From: an uncultured Aquimarina sp. | GTDB taxonomy: Bacteria; Bacteroidota; Bacteroidia; Flavobacteriales; Flavobacteriaceae | Assembly: GCA_947498595.1 (NCBI GenBank) | Contig: CANMKX010000003.1 | Location: 62,001 to 126,000, forward strand | DNA length: 64,000 bases | Direction of reading: 5' to 3' | In this document: positions 35,665 through 44,283 of the stretch, one piece after another | Layout of the letters: each line of letters opens with the position of its first letter | Position numbering within the stretch: position 1 is the first letter of the stretch | The notes under the pieces: model-generated | What the model saw: the letters and a program-made list of their open reading frames with translations, nothing else | Database searches by the model: none | Told to the model about the DNA's origin: nothing | Translations under genes and position numbers: made by a program

Positions 35665-37649
35665 AATAATTCCAATCTTATTCTTTGTTTCTTTCTCACC
35701 TTAGTTCCTGAAGCTATCGATTGATCTACAACAACTCCTTCTCCATTAAGTTCTACTTTCAATCCCATATTTTCTAACAATGTTAAGGCATCCATTGCTG
35801 TCATACCATTTACGTTAGGCATGATTGTTTTATATTTTTCTGCTTTTTTATAATAGGAATTATAACTCTTATTAATTCTTTTATTTTCTTTTATTGTTGG
35901 TGATACTTTATCTATTATAGGTGTATCGTTATATATCTTTTGAGAAACTGTTTTAAATACTGGTGCAGCCACTATATTTCCATAATACCCCTTCTTCTTA
36001 TTAGGTTTATGAATTACTACAATACATGAATACTCTGGATTATCTGCTGGAAAATACCCCGCAAAAGAAGCTATATACTCTCTATTTCTACCGTAGTTTT
36101 CCCAACATGTTCCTGTTTTACCAGCGACATGAAAGTCTGTTGTGTAAATATTTTCTGCAGTTCCTCGCTTAACAGTATTCTTCATCATTTCTTGCACGAT
36201 CTTAGCTGTTTCTTTAGAACATATTGCTGGGTTTAAAACCTCTTTTTCGTATTTTTTTTCAACTTTCCCTAATGCCTTTACTTCTTTTATGAATTGAGGT
36301 TTCACCATCTCTCCATCATTCGCTATTGCATTGTAAAATGTTAATATCTGCAATGGTGTTAAAGAAACTCCATATCCATACGCCATCCATGCTAGTGATG
36401 TTCCATACCAATTTTTATCTCCTGGGTATGGTATCTTTGGTTTCCCTTCTCCTTTTATTGCTAAGCCTAATTCTTTATCTAATCCCATATTAATCAATCG
36501 ATCTACAAATTTCTTTGGATCATTGATATAATTATTATGGATTATTTTGGCAAATGCTGTATTTGAAGAAACTTCAAAGGCTTTTGCTGCTGAAATTTTC
36601 CCGAATCCACCCCATCTTGAATCTCTTACAACTCGGTCATAAATTTTTATCTCTCCACCTTCGGTATCAACAACATAACTAGAATCAATAACTTTATCTT
36701 CTAATGCTGCCACCATTGCCATCAATTTAAATGTTGACCCTGGCTCATGTGATTCTCCTACGGCATAATTTAGTTTTTCGTAATATTTCCCTGATTTTGT
36801 TCTTCCTAAATTTGCTATTGCTTTTATCTCTCCAGTTTTAGTTTCCATAACTACTACTGTACCATGTTCTGCTTCAAATTCTTCAAGTTGTGCTAATAAA
36901 GCATGATGTGCTATATCTTGAATATTTACATCAATTGTTGAAATCACATCAAAACCATCTTCTGGTTCTATCTCATTATCATCTCCTATAGGTTTCCACT
37001 GGCCTTTTGCTATTTTTTGCTTTAATCGTCGTCCTTCTTTTCCTCTTAAAAATGGCCCATAAGCTCCTTCTAACCCAACTCTTGTATAATATCCTTTTTC
37101 ATCTCTTCGCTCATAACCAACGGTACGCTCAGCTATTTTTCCTATTGGATGTTCTCTAACCGTACGTTGTTCAACTATCAATCCTCCTTTATTAGCTCCT
37201 AACTTAAATAATGGAAAATTACGTACTCTTATATATTGAGAATATCCCATGTTACGTCGAATCAATAAATATCTATTATTATTAGTTCGCGCAGCTCTAA
37301 TCATATTATTATAATAGGATACGGGTTTATCAAATTCTTTAGATAAAGCTTCACACAGTGATTTAATATTTTTTCTGAAATTTTTATCTGAGACTGTTAC
37401 TGCATCAAATCTAATATCATATTTAGGTACTGATGTCGCTAATAAATTCCCTTCACTATCGTATAGATTCCCTCTATTTGCTGGTATTACAAAATCTTTA
37501 AAAACACTTTGTTGTGCTTTCTCTCGATACATTTCTCCTTCAACAAATTGAATATTAACTAACTTAACAACAACCGTTAAAGCAAAAAGAAACATTCCTC
37601 CTACTACAACATATAATCTTGTTAGTATTTTTTTATCCTTTACTGCCAA
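35661..37649 (-). CDS. ftsI: Division transpeptidase FtsI (PBP3) with PASTA domain
   Basis: A 662-residue class B penicillin-binding protein that cross-links septal peptidoglycan with FtsW. One transmembrane anchor (about 11-33), dimerisation region, then the transpeptidase with STFK (Ser305, Lys308), SSN (361-363) and KTG (511-513). A single PASTA domain (about 603-662, MPNVNGMTAMDAL) ends the protein, the form usual in Bacteroidota but not in E. coli. The start is a TTG (37647-37649), 9 bp after ftsL; no suitable ATG precedes the anchor. Confidence 0.96.
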   Translation of the reverse strand: MAVKDKKILTRLYVVVGGMFLFALTVVVKLVNIQFVEGEMYREKAQQSVFKDFVIPANRGNLYDSEGNLLATSVPKYDIRFDAVTVSDKNFRKNIKSLCEALSKEFDKPVSYYNNMIRAARTNNNRYLLIRRNMGYSQYIRVRNFPLFKLGANKGGLIVEQRTVREHPIGKIAERTVGYERRDEKGYYTRVGLEGAYGPFLRGKEGRRLKQKIAKGQWKPIGDDNEIEPEDGFDVISTIDVNIQDIAHHALLAQLEEFEAEHGTVVVMETKTGEIKAIANLGRTKSGKYYEKLNYAVGESHEPGSTFKLMAMVAALEDKVIDSSYVVDTEGGEIKIYDRVVRDSRWGGFGKISAAKAFEVSSNTAFAKIIHNNYINDPKKFVDRLINMGLDKELGLAIKGEGKPKIPYPGDKNWYGTSLAWMAYGYGVSLTPLQILTFYNAIANDGEMVKPQFIKEVKALGKVEKKYEKEVLNPAICSKETAKIVQEMMKNTVKRGTAENIYTTDFHVAGKTGTCWENYGRNREYIASFAGYFPADNPEYSCIVVIHKPNKKKGYYGNIVAAPVFKTVSQKIYNDTPIIDKVSPTIKENKRINKSYNSYYKKAEKYKTIMPNVNGMTAMDALTLLENMGLKVELNGEGVVVDQSIASGTKVRKKQRIRLELL

Positions 37650-37658
37650 TGTATCTAT

Positions 37659-37976
37659 TTAGTTTTTTACAATTATTTTTTTTGGTGGTGCCGTTGCTGG
37701 TCTCACTCCTCTTGGTTTCATTTTATCTATAATCGAAGATTCCATTTTTAATCTCATCAATTTTGATCTTCCATCACTAAATTGTGTTCTTAATTCTTGA
37801 ACTTCATCATTAATTTTAGCAATTTCATGCACTTTACGTTCTGCGCTATGTGAACTTGCGATCATTATAATGGCCAAAAAAGACAGAAATAATAACATCT
37901 GCCAATTTTTTGTTGCATCTCTAGAGACTAAAAATTTCCCTTTTAATATGTCATATATCTTTTGTTTCATTTTCAT
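37659..37976 (-). CDS. ftsL: FtsL-like division protein
   Basis: A 105-residue bitopic protein with one transmembrane segment (about 26-44) and a short periplasmic leucine-zipper-like helix (about 46-85), the FtsL layout. Sequence similarity in this family is low; the call rests on size, topology and the position between rsmH and ftsI. It helps recruit FtsW/FtsI. Two in-frame ATGs, two codons apart, could both be the start. Confidence 0.85.
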   Translation of the reverse strand: MKMKQKIYDILKGKFLVSRDATKNWQMLLFLSFLAIIMIASSHSAERKVHEIAKINDEVQELRTQFSDGRSKLMRLKMESSIIDKMKPRGVRPATAPPKKIIVKN

Positions 37977-37998
37977 CTTCAGTCCTTAATATATATAC

Positions 37999-38913
37999 CT
38001 ACATATTTGTACGTTCTGCAATTCTCAATTTTGCACTACGTGCTCTATTATTTATTTTTATTTCATCTTTATTTGGAACAATTAATTTTCCTACTTTTTT
38101 AAAAGGAACTGTTACATTTCCATAAAGATCTTTTTCTGGTTCTCCTTCAAACATTCCATTTCTGATAAATCGTTTTGCAAGTCTATCTTCTAATGAATGA
38201 TAAGAGATTAAACTAATTCTTCCTCCTTCATTTAATAATTCTTGAGTTTGTATCAAAAACTCTTTTAAAACCTCAATTTCTTGGTTTACTTCTATTCGAA
38301 TTGCTTGATATATTTGAGCTAAAATTTTATGCTCTCGATGTTTTGGTAAAAAAGGGTTTAAAACCTCTTTTAATTGCACACTCGTTTTTATAGGTGCTAC
38401 AGATCTACTCTCTACAATTACTCTTGCTAATTTTCCAGCATTTCTTAATTCTCCATATAAAAAAAACACTCTCTTTAAATCTTCTTCTTCGTAATCATTT
38501 ATTACTTCATAAGCAGACAGTTCATCGTTTTGATTCATTCGCATATCTAAATCACCATCAAATCGAGTAGAAAACCCTCTTTCTGCAACATCAAATTGAT
38601 GTGACGACACTCCAAAATCTCCTAATATTCCATCGACTTTTTTTATTCCATGAAATCTTAAAAATCTTTTTATAAATCTAAAATTCTCATTAATTAAAGT
38701 AAATCGATCGTCTTCTATTATATTATTTAATGCATCTTGATCTTGATCAAAAGCAAATAACTTTCCATTTGTGCCTAACCTACTCATTATTTCTCTTGAG
38801 TGACCACCGCCACCAAAAGTAACATCTACATATACCCCGTCTTCTTTTATTGCTAATCCATCTACTGTCTCTTTCAACAATACTGGATTATGATATTCAC
38901 TCTGTTTCATCAT
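37999..38913 (-). CDS. rsmH: 16S rRNA m4C1402 methyltransferase RsmH (MraW)
   Basis: A 304-residue SAM-dependent methyltransferase that modifies C1402 in the ribosomal P site. HNPVLLKETVDGL and VDVTFGGGGHSREI (SAM loop) open the protein; GDFGVSSHQFD, the GFSTRFDGDLDMRM block and SYHSLEDRLAKRF are diagnostic. I chose the ATG at 38911-38913 over an in-frame TTG just before it; it lies within the mraZ end, overlapping by 17 bp. Confidence 0.96.
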   Translation of the reverse strand: MMKQSEYHNPVLLKETVDGLAIKEDGVYVDVTFGGGGHSREIMSRLGTNGKLFAFDQDQDALNNIIEDDRFTLINENFRFIKRFLRFHGIKKVDGILGDFGVSSHQFDVAERGFSTRFDGDLDMRMNQNDELSAYEVINDYEEEDLKRVFFLYGELRNAGKLARVIVESRSVAPIKTSVQLKEVLNPFLPKHREHKILAQIYQAIRIEVNQEIEVLKEFLIQTQELLNEGGRISLISYHSLEDRLAKRFIRNGMFEGEPEKDLYGNVTVPFKKVGKLIVPNKDEIKINNRARSAKLRIAERTNM

Positions 38914-39358
38914 CAAATCCCATTACTTCTTCAGCTAAATCTGCAAAATCATCAGCTGTTTCATTTATAATTTCTTCGTATTGATCTTTATCCCAAATTT
39001 CAATAATATTCAATGCAGAAGACAACACTATTTCTTTTGATATTCCTGCAAAACTTATTAAATCTTTAGGGATCAATAAACGCCCAGTTGCGTCTATTTC
39101 TATTATTTTAACTCCTGCCGTAAATCTTCTTATAAAATCGTTATTCTTTTTCTTGAATCGATTAAGTTTGTTAATTCGTTGCATCAGTATGTTCCATTCG
39201 GACATAGGATACATTTCTAGGCAAGTTTGAAACACTGATCGTTTCAAAACAAATCCTTCTTCCATCATGGGTAACAACTGCTTCTTGAACGCTGAAGGCA
39301 CCATTAATCGGCCCTTAGCATCTACTTTGCACTCGTATGTTCCTATAAGATTTACCAC
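38897..39358 (-). CDS. mraZ: Transcriptional regulator MraZ
   Basis: A 153-residue SpoVT/AbrB-type DNA-binding protein with two repeats, each having the DAKGRL / DATGRL motif (about 13-18 and 89-94). It forms rings that bind repeated sites in front of its own operon. The start is a GTG (39356-39358), supported by a purine-rich GAGGGGAG on the minus strand eight bases away; GTGGTA at the start is itself a copy of the operator repeat. It is the first gene of the division/cell-wall cluster. Confidence 0.95.
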   Translation of the reverse strand: MVNLIGTYECKVDAKGRLMVPSAFKKQLLPMMEEGFVLKRSVFQTCLEMYPMSEWNILMQRINKLNRFKKKNNDFIRRFTAGVKIIEIDATGRLLIPKDLISFAGISKEIVLSSALNIIEIWDKDQYEEIINETADDFADLAEEVMGFDDETE

Positions 39359-39383
39359 TTTTCTCCCCTCGAATTTGATAATT

Positions 39384-39391
39384 CAAATATA
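39384..39391 (-). promoter_or_regulatory. -7 box of the division/cell-wall cluster promoter
   Basis: The minus strand reads TATATTTG, exact to TAnnTTTG, 25 bp before the mraZ GTG. The -33 region falls inside the GTGGTA repeats. I see no other clear promoter until after ftsZ, so most of the 15-kb cluster may depend on it. Confidence 0.65.
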
Positions 39392-39400
39392 TTGAAAAAT

Positions 39401-39426
39401 TACCACTTTTTACCACATTCTACCAC
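39401..39426 (-). promoter_or_regulatory. MraZ operator: three GTGGTA repeats with 10-bp period
   Basis: TACCAC occurs on the plus strand at 39401-39406, 39411-39416 and 39421-39426, i.e. GTGGTA on the coding strand, spaced exactly 10 bp. Known MraZ operators are TGGGN repeats separated by 5 bp, the same 10-bp geometry, so this looks like a lineage variant (TGGTA). The array covers the predicted -33 region. A fourth copy overlaps the mraZ start codon (39353-39358). Confidence 0.8.
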
Positions 39427-39613
39427 TTTGTTAATAAGTTGTCTCAAGAATCACTTTCCACACCTTATCAAATTGATTCACAAACAGATAAAACTTTCAC
39501 TAGTTTATTCCGCCACATCACATATTGTCATATATTTTATTCGCATAAAAACCTAAAAAAAAATCAATTTTTTAGTAATCCCAAAAACATATACAAACTA
39601 TCGATGAAAATGC

Positions 39614-39621
39614 TATATTTG
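39614..39621 (+). promoter_or_regulatory. -7 box for the alpha/beta hydrolase gene
   Basis: TATATTTG, exact to TAnnTTTG, 25 bp before the ATG. No clear -33 TTTG at the expected distance. Confidence 0.45.
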
Positions 39622-39646
39622 CGTTTAAGTCTTGTAACAAGAATCA

Positions 39647-40411
39647 ATGAAGCACGAATTAAAAAAAGAAGGAAAATTTAGTTATTTAGAAATCGGCGAA
39701 GGTACCCCTATCATTATTCTACATGGATTAATGGGAGGTTTAAGTAATTTTGACGGTGTTGCATCATATTTCCCAGCTCAAGGTTATAAAGTTCTAATAC
39801 CTGAACTTCCATTATATACAACTTCACTTATTAAAACTAGTGTCGGAACTTTTGCTAAATATTTAAATGATTTTATTGAACAATTAGCATTAGAAAATGT
39901 TATTTTATTAGGAAACTCCTTGGGAGGACATATTGCGTTAGTTTATACTAAAATGTTCCCCGAAAAAATCAAAGCATTAGTCATTACAGGTAGCTCTGGT
40001 TTATATGAAAGTGCTATGGGAGAAAGCTACCCTAAACGTGGTGATTATGAATACATTCGAAAGAAAGCTGAAGATGTTTTCTACGATCCTAAAATTGCTA
40101 CAAAAGAAATTGTTGACGAAGTATATGCTACGGTTAATGATCGAAATAAATTAGTTAAAACTTTGGCTATAGCAAAAAGTGCTATTCGTCATAACATGGC
40201 TAAAGATCTTCCTAATATGCATAGTACCACTTGTATTATTTGGGGTAGGAATGATAATGTTACTCCTCCTGAAGTTGCTGAGGATTTCAACAAACTCTTA
40301 CCTGATTCTGATTTATTTTGGATCGACAAATGTGGTCATGCTGCAATGATGGAACATCCTGATGAATTTAATCAAATATTACATGCGTGGTTAAAAGAAA
40401 GAAATTTCTAA
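39647..40411 (+). CDS. Alpha/beta-fold hydrolase
   Basis: A 254-residue single-domain serine hydrolase. The oxyanion strand IIILHGLMGG, nucleophile elbow GNSLGGH, acid on the strand before TPPEVAED (GRNDNVTPP) and the catalytic His in KCGHAAMMEHP are all present, so it should be active. There is no signal peptide. Substrate unknown; similar enzymes are esterases or C-C hydrolases. It diverges from mraZ and is followed by a terminator before engB. Confidence 0.9.
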   Translation: MKHELKKEGKFSYLEIGEGTPIIILHGLMGGLSNFDGVASYFPAQGYKVLIPELPLYTTSLIKTSVGTFAKYLNDFIEQLALENVILLGNSLGGHIALVYTKMFPEKIKALVITGSSGLYESAMGESYPKRGDYEYIRKKAEDVFYDPKIATKEIVDEVYATVNDRNKLVKTLAIAKSAIRHNMAKDLPNMHSTTCIIWGRNDNVTPPEVAEDFNKLLPDSDLFWIDKCGHAAMMEHPDEFNQILHAWLKERNF

Positions 40412-40455
40412 AAAATAATTCTATACTTTAATTATAGAAAAACATATTAATTAAG

Positions 40456-40490
40456 CTAATAACAGGACATAGTCCTGTTTATTAGTTTTT
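40456..40490 (+). terminator. Intrinsic terminator before engB
   Basis: AACAGGAC (40461-40468) and GTCCTGTT (40472-40479), extended by CTAAT/ATTAG across one bulged T, form a hairpin followed by a T-run (40486-40490). Confidence 0.8.
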
Positions 40491-40503
40491 AAATATTTGG
40501 CAA

Positions 40504-41115
40504 ATGAAAATTAGTAGTGCTGAGTTTGTTATCAGCAACAGTGATGTTGCTAGGTGTCCAAAAGAAAAGTTTCCTGAATATGCTTTTATTGGTAGGTCTA
40601 ATGTTGGAAAATCTTCATTAATCAACATGCTAACTGACAGAAAAAGTTTGGCTAAAACATCTGGAAGACCTGGGAAAACACAATTAATCAATCACTTTAG
40701 TATAAATAAAAATTGGTTTTTGGTCGATTTACCAGGCTATGGATACGCTAGAGTTTCTAAAAGTTCTAAAAAAGTTTTTCAAAAGTTTATCACTACGTAT
40801 TTCTCAAAACGTACTCAATTAGTAAGTGCTTTTGTATTGGTTGATATTCGTCATGATCCACAAAAAATAGATTTAGAATTCATGCAGTGGCTTGGTGAAA
40901 ATCATATTCCTTTTTCTATCATTTTTACTAAGGCTGATAAATTAACAAAAAATCAATTACCAAAAAACATAGAATCATACACTTCTGAAATGCTTAATTA
41001 TTGGGAAGAAATGCCTAATTATTTCATTACCTCATCTTCTTCGGGAATGGGTAAAAAAGAAGTCCTTTCATACATTGATGAAATAAATAAAGAAATAGAT
41101 TCACAAAAAAAGTAA
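40504..41115 (+). CDS. engB: Ribosome biogenesis GTPase EngB (YihA/YsxC)
   Basis: A 203-residue TRAFAC GTPase needed for assembly of the large ribosomal subunit. G1 GRSNVGKSS (about 30-38), G2 around TSGRPGKTQ, G3 DLPGYG, and G4 TKAD (about 141) are intact; the length matches the family. It starts shortly after a terminator, with a weak -7-like AATATTTG immediately upstream. It converges with the 118-residue gene across a shared terminator. Confidence 0.95.
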   Translation: MKISSAEFVISNSDVARCPKEKFPEYAFIGRSNVGKSSLINMLTDRKSLAKTSGRPGKTQLINHFSINKNWFLVDLPGYGYARVSKSSKKVFQKFITTYFSKRTQLVSAFVLVDIRHDPQKIDLEFMQWLGENHIPFSIIFTKADKLTKNQLPKNIESYTSEMLNYWEEMPNYFITSSSSGMGKKEVLSYIDEINKEIDSQKK

Positions 41116-41138
41116 CTAATTATATTAGTTACTTTTTT
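41106..41138. terminator. Bidirectional terminator overlapping two convergent gene ends
   Basis: AAAAAAGTAACTAAT (41106-41120) and ATTAGTTACTTTTTT (41124-41138) are perfect 15-bp arms with A-run and T-run flanks. It includes the engB stop codon and the stop codon of the opposite gene. Confidence 0.88.
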
Positions 41139-41485
41139 TTATTTAATAATGTAATTAATTCTTCTATTGAACCTATCTTTTTAAAGGTTTTTGCGTCTAT
41201 CAAAATTTCTAATTCACTTGAAGTTTTGATTACTTGACCAATAAATGGGTATTCTTGTTTCTTTTTATAATTCTTCTCATATTCATCTTTATATAAAAAC
41301 TTAAGTTCATGAATAGAGTTCTTTCTATATTCTGTCCAGATCTTTCGTTCTTCAAAATTTCCGTGAGTTAGACTACATAAATCACAAGTATACGTTGACG
41401 GACTTATAATTTTATGTGCAAAATCAAGATATTTACTAATCGCATTTGATTTTGCATTGTAAACAAAAATAATTTCTTTTCTCAT
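41129..41485 (-). CDS. Conserved-looking 118-residue protein, function unknown
   Basis: A small protein without a signal peptide. Its first half contains a CDLC motif (Cys34, Cys37) after a beta/alpha unit opening with EIIFVYNAKSN, which gives a thioredoxin-like impression but is not decisive. The rest is Lys-rich, with strand-helix segments near the C-terminus. Start ATG 41483-41485. It is transcribed on its own, in the direction opposite to engB, and shares the terminator with it. I cannot assign a function. Confidence 0.6.
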   Translation of the reverse strand: MRKEIIFVYNAKSNAISKYLDFAHKIISPSTYTCDLCSLTHGNFEERKIWTEYRKNSIHELKFLYKDEYEKNYKKKQEYPFIGQVIKTSSELEILIDAKTFKKIGSIEELITLLNKKK

Positions 41486-41559
41486 TTGCTTCTAATTACA
41501 CTTATATACTATTAATCGTTAGAAGATAAGCTTCATTACATAGCAAATTCTTAAATATT

Positions 41560-41898
41560 TTATTTTTGCTTCAATTCTAGTTTCTCTGCAAAGTAATCGC
41601 AAAAATCCTTCATAGTCGCTGTCATCTTTTCATCTTGTGTAGCCCTATTAAATGTATCACTCATCGATACTAATGTTTGATGAAAAAAGACTTTCATTTC
41701 GTCTACAGGCATATCTTTAGTCCATAAATCAATACGCAAACTCTCTTTATTTCTAGGATCCCAAACAGAAAGTAACATTGCTTTTGCTTCTTGATTTTTT
41801 ACGCCTCCATCTTTAGCTGTCCAGTTTAATTTTTCTGGTATTTTATTTTCATCTAACGTAACATCTATCTTAATTTCTGACTTATGTAAATCTGCCAT
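41560..41898 (-). CDS. gldC: Gliding motility protein GldC
   Basis: A 112-residue protein matching GldC of the Flavobacterium gliding machinery: HKSEIKIDVTLDENKIPEKLNWTA at the start, AMLLSVWDPRNKESLRIDLWTKDMPVDEMK in the middle. It has no signal peptide, and its precise role is unclear; GldC increases motility efficiency but is not essential in F. johnsoniae. Its ATG touches the last base of gldB, so the two are coupled. The overall gldB-gldC order matches that in F. johnsoniae. Confidence 0.93.
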   Translation of the reverse strand: MADLHKSEIKIDVTLDENKIPEKLNWTAKDGGVKNQEAKAMLLSVWDPRNKESLRIDLWTKDMPVDEMKVFFHQTLVSMSDTFNRATQDEKMTATMKDFCDYFAEKLELKQK

Positions 41899-42860
41899 TA
41901 TCTTGCGGGTTTGTATTTTGATTTTTTAAATATCGTTTCGGCATCTGCCATTAATAATTGTCGCAAAGATACATCGTTATTTTTCATATACGAAGTAACA
42001 ATTTGCCAACCTATATATTGTCCCACTCTATCTGGAGATTCTTTATCTAATTCTAAATAAAATTTAGAGAACGGCCCTGGATATATAAATCGTGTTAACA
42101 GATTAGTATCTGTATTATACAGTAATTTCTTTTCTATAAAATACCTCCATATTTCTTCTTCATTAGCTACAGCCCATGCATAATTATCTAAAGAATATCC
42201 TATTTTTTCTGCATCAGAATATTGAGGTATCAAAAGGTCTTTTAAATATAATTCTTTACCTGCATATACCATATTGGCTAAAAACGTACGACTTCTTGGA
42301 CGTTCTACTAATTGTTTCCCATATATAGAAACTATGTCTGGTAGTATTTGTTCTTTTCTAAAGTTGTTTTTTAAAAAAACTTGAATTCCGTCATAAAAAT
42401 GATGTTCATTACCTAAATAAGTATCCAAAGAAATCAACAATTTATCTCCCGACAACACCACTTTATTTCTGTAATCTACATCCGACGTAATCGTTATTAC
42501 TTTAGGGATTGTTATTTCTGGAAAGTAATATTTCAGATGTTGAAACAGTATTTCAATTTCTTCTTCTTGCTTATTAAAATCAGGAAAAGCTTTAGTCACT
42601 TCTTCATTAATCTCTATCTGGATTGTATCCTTTAATTTATTCAACCATATATGTTCTGGATAACGAGAAGGAAAGAGAAATGGGTATTCATTTTTAAGAG
42701 TTGGCAGCGTTTCTGGCGTTGCTTTTGCAAAGTATTGATCAAATCTATCAATAGCAATTTCTACAGGTATTTTTGCTATTTCTTTTTCTATTTTATCTTG
42801 TTTATTACAAGCTATTATTAGGAGGCTTAATAGCGCTATTTTAGCTATACGTTTAATCAT
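41898..42860 (-). CDS. gldB: Gliding motility lipoprotein GldB
   Basis: A 320-residue lipoprotein (LIIAC, lipid Cys18) essential for gliding in Flavobacterium. The mature part follows the GldB family pattern: DRFDQYFAKATPETLPTLKNEYPFLFP, SLDTYLGNEHHFYDGI, then the C-terminal PGPFSKFYLELDKESPDRVGQYIGW. The conserved HHFYDG and Glu-rich segments recall a metalloprotease-like fold, but no clear HExxH is present. It overlaps gldC by 1 bp. Confidence 0.93.
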   Translation of the reverse strand: MIKRIAKIALLSLLIIACNKQDKIEKEIAKIPVEIAIDRFDQYFAKATPETLPTLKNEYPFLFPSRYPEHIWLNKLKDTIQIEINEEVTKAFPDFNKQEEEIEILFQHLKYYFPEITIPKVITITSDVDYRNKVVLSGDKLLISLDTYLGNEHHFYDGIQVFLKNNFRKEQILPDIVSIYGKQLVERPRSRTFLANMVYAGKELYLKDLLIPQYSDAEKIGYSLDNYAWAVANEEEIWRYFIEKKLLYNTDTNLLTRFIYPGPFSKFYLELDKESPDRVGQYIGWQIVTSYMKNNDVSLRQLLMADAETIFKKSKYKPAR

Positions 42861-42889
42861 TTATTTTTTTCTTTAATCTCGATACTTTT

Positions 42890-42923
42890 TATCTATATCA
42901 GAGCTTCTAAGCTCTTATAGATA
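42890..42923. promoter_or_regulatory. Long stem-loop upstream of gldB
   Basis: AGAGCTT (42900-42906) and AAGCTCT (42909-42915) are extended, past an unpaired TC, by TATCTATA (42890-42897) and TATAGATA (42916-42923), giving 15 paired positions around a 2-nt centre. It ends 30 bp before the gldB ATG, in the divergent region with nadE. Confidence 0.5.
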
Positions 42924-43349
42924 ATCTTTCATTACAACTGTTTACTTTAGTAAATATAACGCTATGATTATTTATTAATTTTATAATCTTTTAAAATAAT
43001 AGCAGTCAAAAATACTATTTTTAATAAAGTGCACATTATATATTGATCTCAAATCTGGGTTAATTTGTTAACTCCTCAAATCTAAAAATAAGACAATATC
43101 TCTTTACTTGTAACTTATTCTCTACAAAGAATCATGTTATATCTGTAACAGCAATCTTCGCTTTTTCAAGAATCTTTTTGTCACAATAAACTAGTCTGTT
43201 ATTTTAATTAACTTTGAACATAATTTCATATCAAATAAATTTTAAATTGAAGAAATTAAACTTATTGTATTTACAAATACAGTATAGTTGTTAATGTATT
43301 TTTAATTTTTATTAGATATCATCGTATTATTTTTAAGAAGTGATTTTAT
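42924..43349. other. 426-bp intergenic region between gldB and nadE
   Basis: No ORF. It holds an exact -7 box TAACTTTG (43209-43216, plus), the perfect dyad TGTATTT-AC-AAATACA (43266-43281), an inverted GTTAA-TTTG-TTAAC (43059-43072) flanked by direct repeats of CTCAAATCT (43048-43056, 43075-43083), and probably the promoters of both gldB and nadE. The -7 box lacks a -33 at normal distance. Confidence 0.5.
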
Positions 43350-44138
43350 ATGCAAACAGAAAAAGTAATTAATCATATTGTTAATTGGCTTAAAGATTAT
43401 GCCAACAAATCTCATATGAACGGTTTTGTAATCGGAATAAGTGGAGGAATTGATAGTGCAGTAACCTCTACTCTATGTGCCTTAACAGGGTTAGAAGTAT
43501 TATGTGTAGAAATGCCAATTCATCAAGCTCAAAGTCAAGTAAACCGTGCTCAAGAACACATTAAGCAATTAAAAAAACGCTTCCCTAAAGTTACCAAAAC
43601 AGAAGTTAACCTGACGGGAGTTTTTGACAACTTTATAACAACAACTCCCGAAGAAGATACTAGCCCGCAATTAAATTTAGCTTTAGCTAACACTAGAGCT
43701 AGGTTACGAATGACAACATTATACTATTTTGCAGGATTACGTCGTTATCTAGTTGCTGGTACTGGAAATAAAGTTGAAGACTTTGGTGTAGGGTTTTACA
43801 CTAAATATGGAGATGGTGGCGTAGATCTTAGCCCTATTGCTGATCTTTTAAAAAGTGATGTATACGCGTTAGCTAAAGCTCTAGAAGTTCCTGAGTCTAT
43901 TCAAAACGCTGCACCTACAGATGGATTATTTGGTGACAATCGTAGTGATGAGGATCAAATTGGAGCTTCATATGATGAATTAGAGTGGGCGATGAAAATG
44001 CAGGATGAGGGAAAAATCGCTAATGATTTTTCAGGTAGAGAACTAGAGGTTTTCACCATCTATTCTCGTTTAAATAGGATAAATCAACATAAAATGACCC
44101 CTATTCCTGTCTGTAACATCCCCGTTGATCTTAAATAA
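43350..44138 (+). CDS. nadE: NH3-dependent NAD+ synthetase NadE
   Basis: A 262-residue enzyme that amidates nicotinic-acid adenine dinucleotide to NAD+, the last step of NAD synthesis. The PP-loop SGGIDSAV (31-38) binds ATP; ANTRARLRMTTLYY, GTGNKVEDFGVGFYTKYGDGGVDLSPIADL and the C-terminal Lys-rich end are diagnostic. No N-terminal glutaminase domain is present, so ammonia is the donor. It is monocistronic with its own terminator. Confidence 0.96.
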   Translation: MQTEKVINHIVNWLKDYANKSHMNGFVIGISGGIDSAVTSTLCALTGLEVLCVEMPIHQAQSQVNRAQEHIKQLKKRFPKVTKTEVNLTGVFDNFITTTPEEDTSPQLNLALANTRARLRMTTLYYFAGLRRYLVAGTGNKVEDFGVGFYTKYGDGGVDLSPIADLLKSDVYALAKALEVPESIQNAAPTDGLFGDNRSDEDQIGASYDELEWAMKMQDEGKIANDFSGRELEVFTIYSRLNRINQHKMTPIPVCNIPVDLK

Positions 44139-44165
44139 GTAACACTTGATCGATTAAATAGCAAA

Positions 44166-44199
44166 AAAATTACTAAGATAGGTTTATCTTAGTAATTTT
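44166..44199 (+). terminator. Intrinsic terminator after nadE
   Basis: AAAATTACTAAGATA (44166-44180) and TATCTTAGTAATTTT (44185-44199) are perfect 15-bp arms with a 4-nt loop. Confidence 0.85.
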
Positions 44200-44283
44200 G
44201 TATTGAATATCAAAGTCTACCCCGATTGGTATTAGCGACCATTTTTAAATAATTATATTTTTTATCAATCAACTCTGACTATA

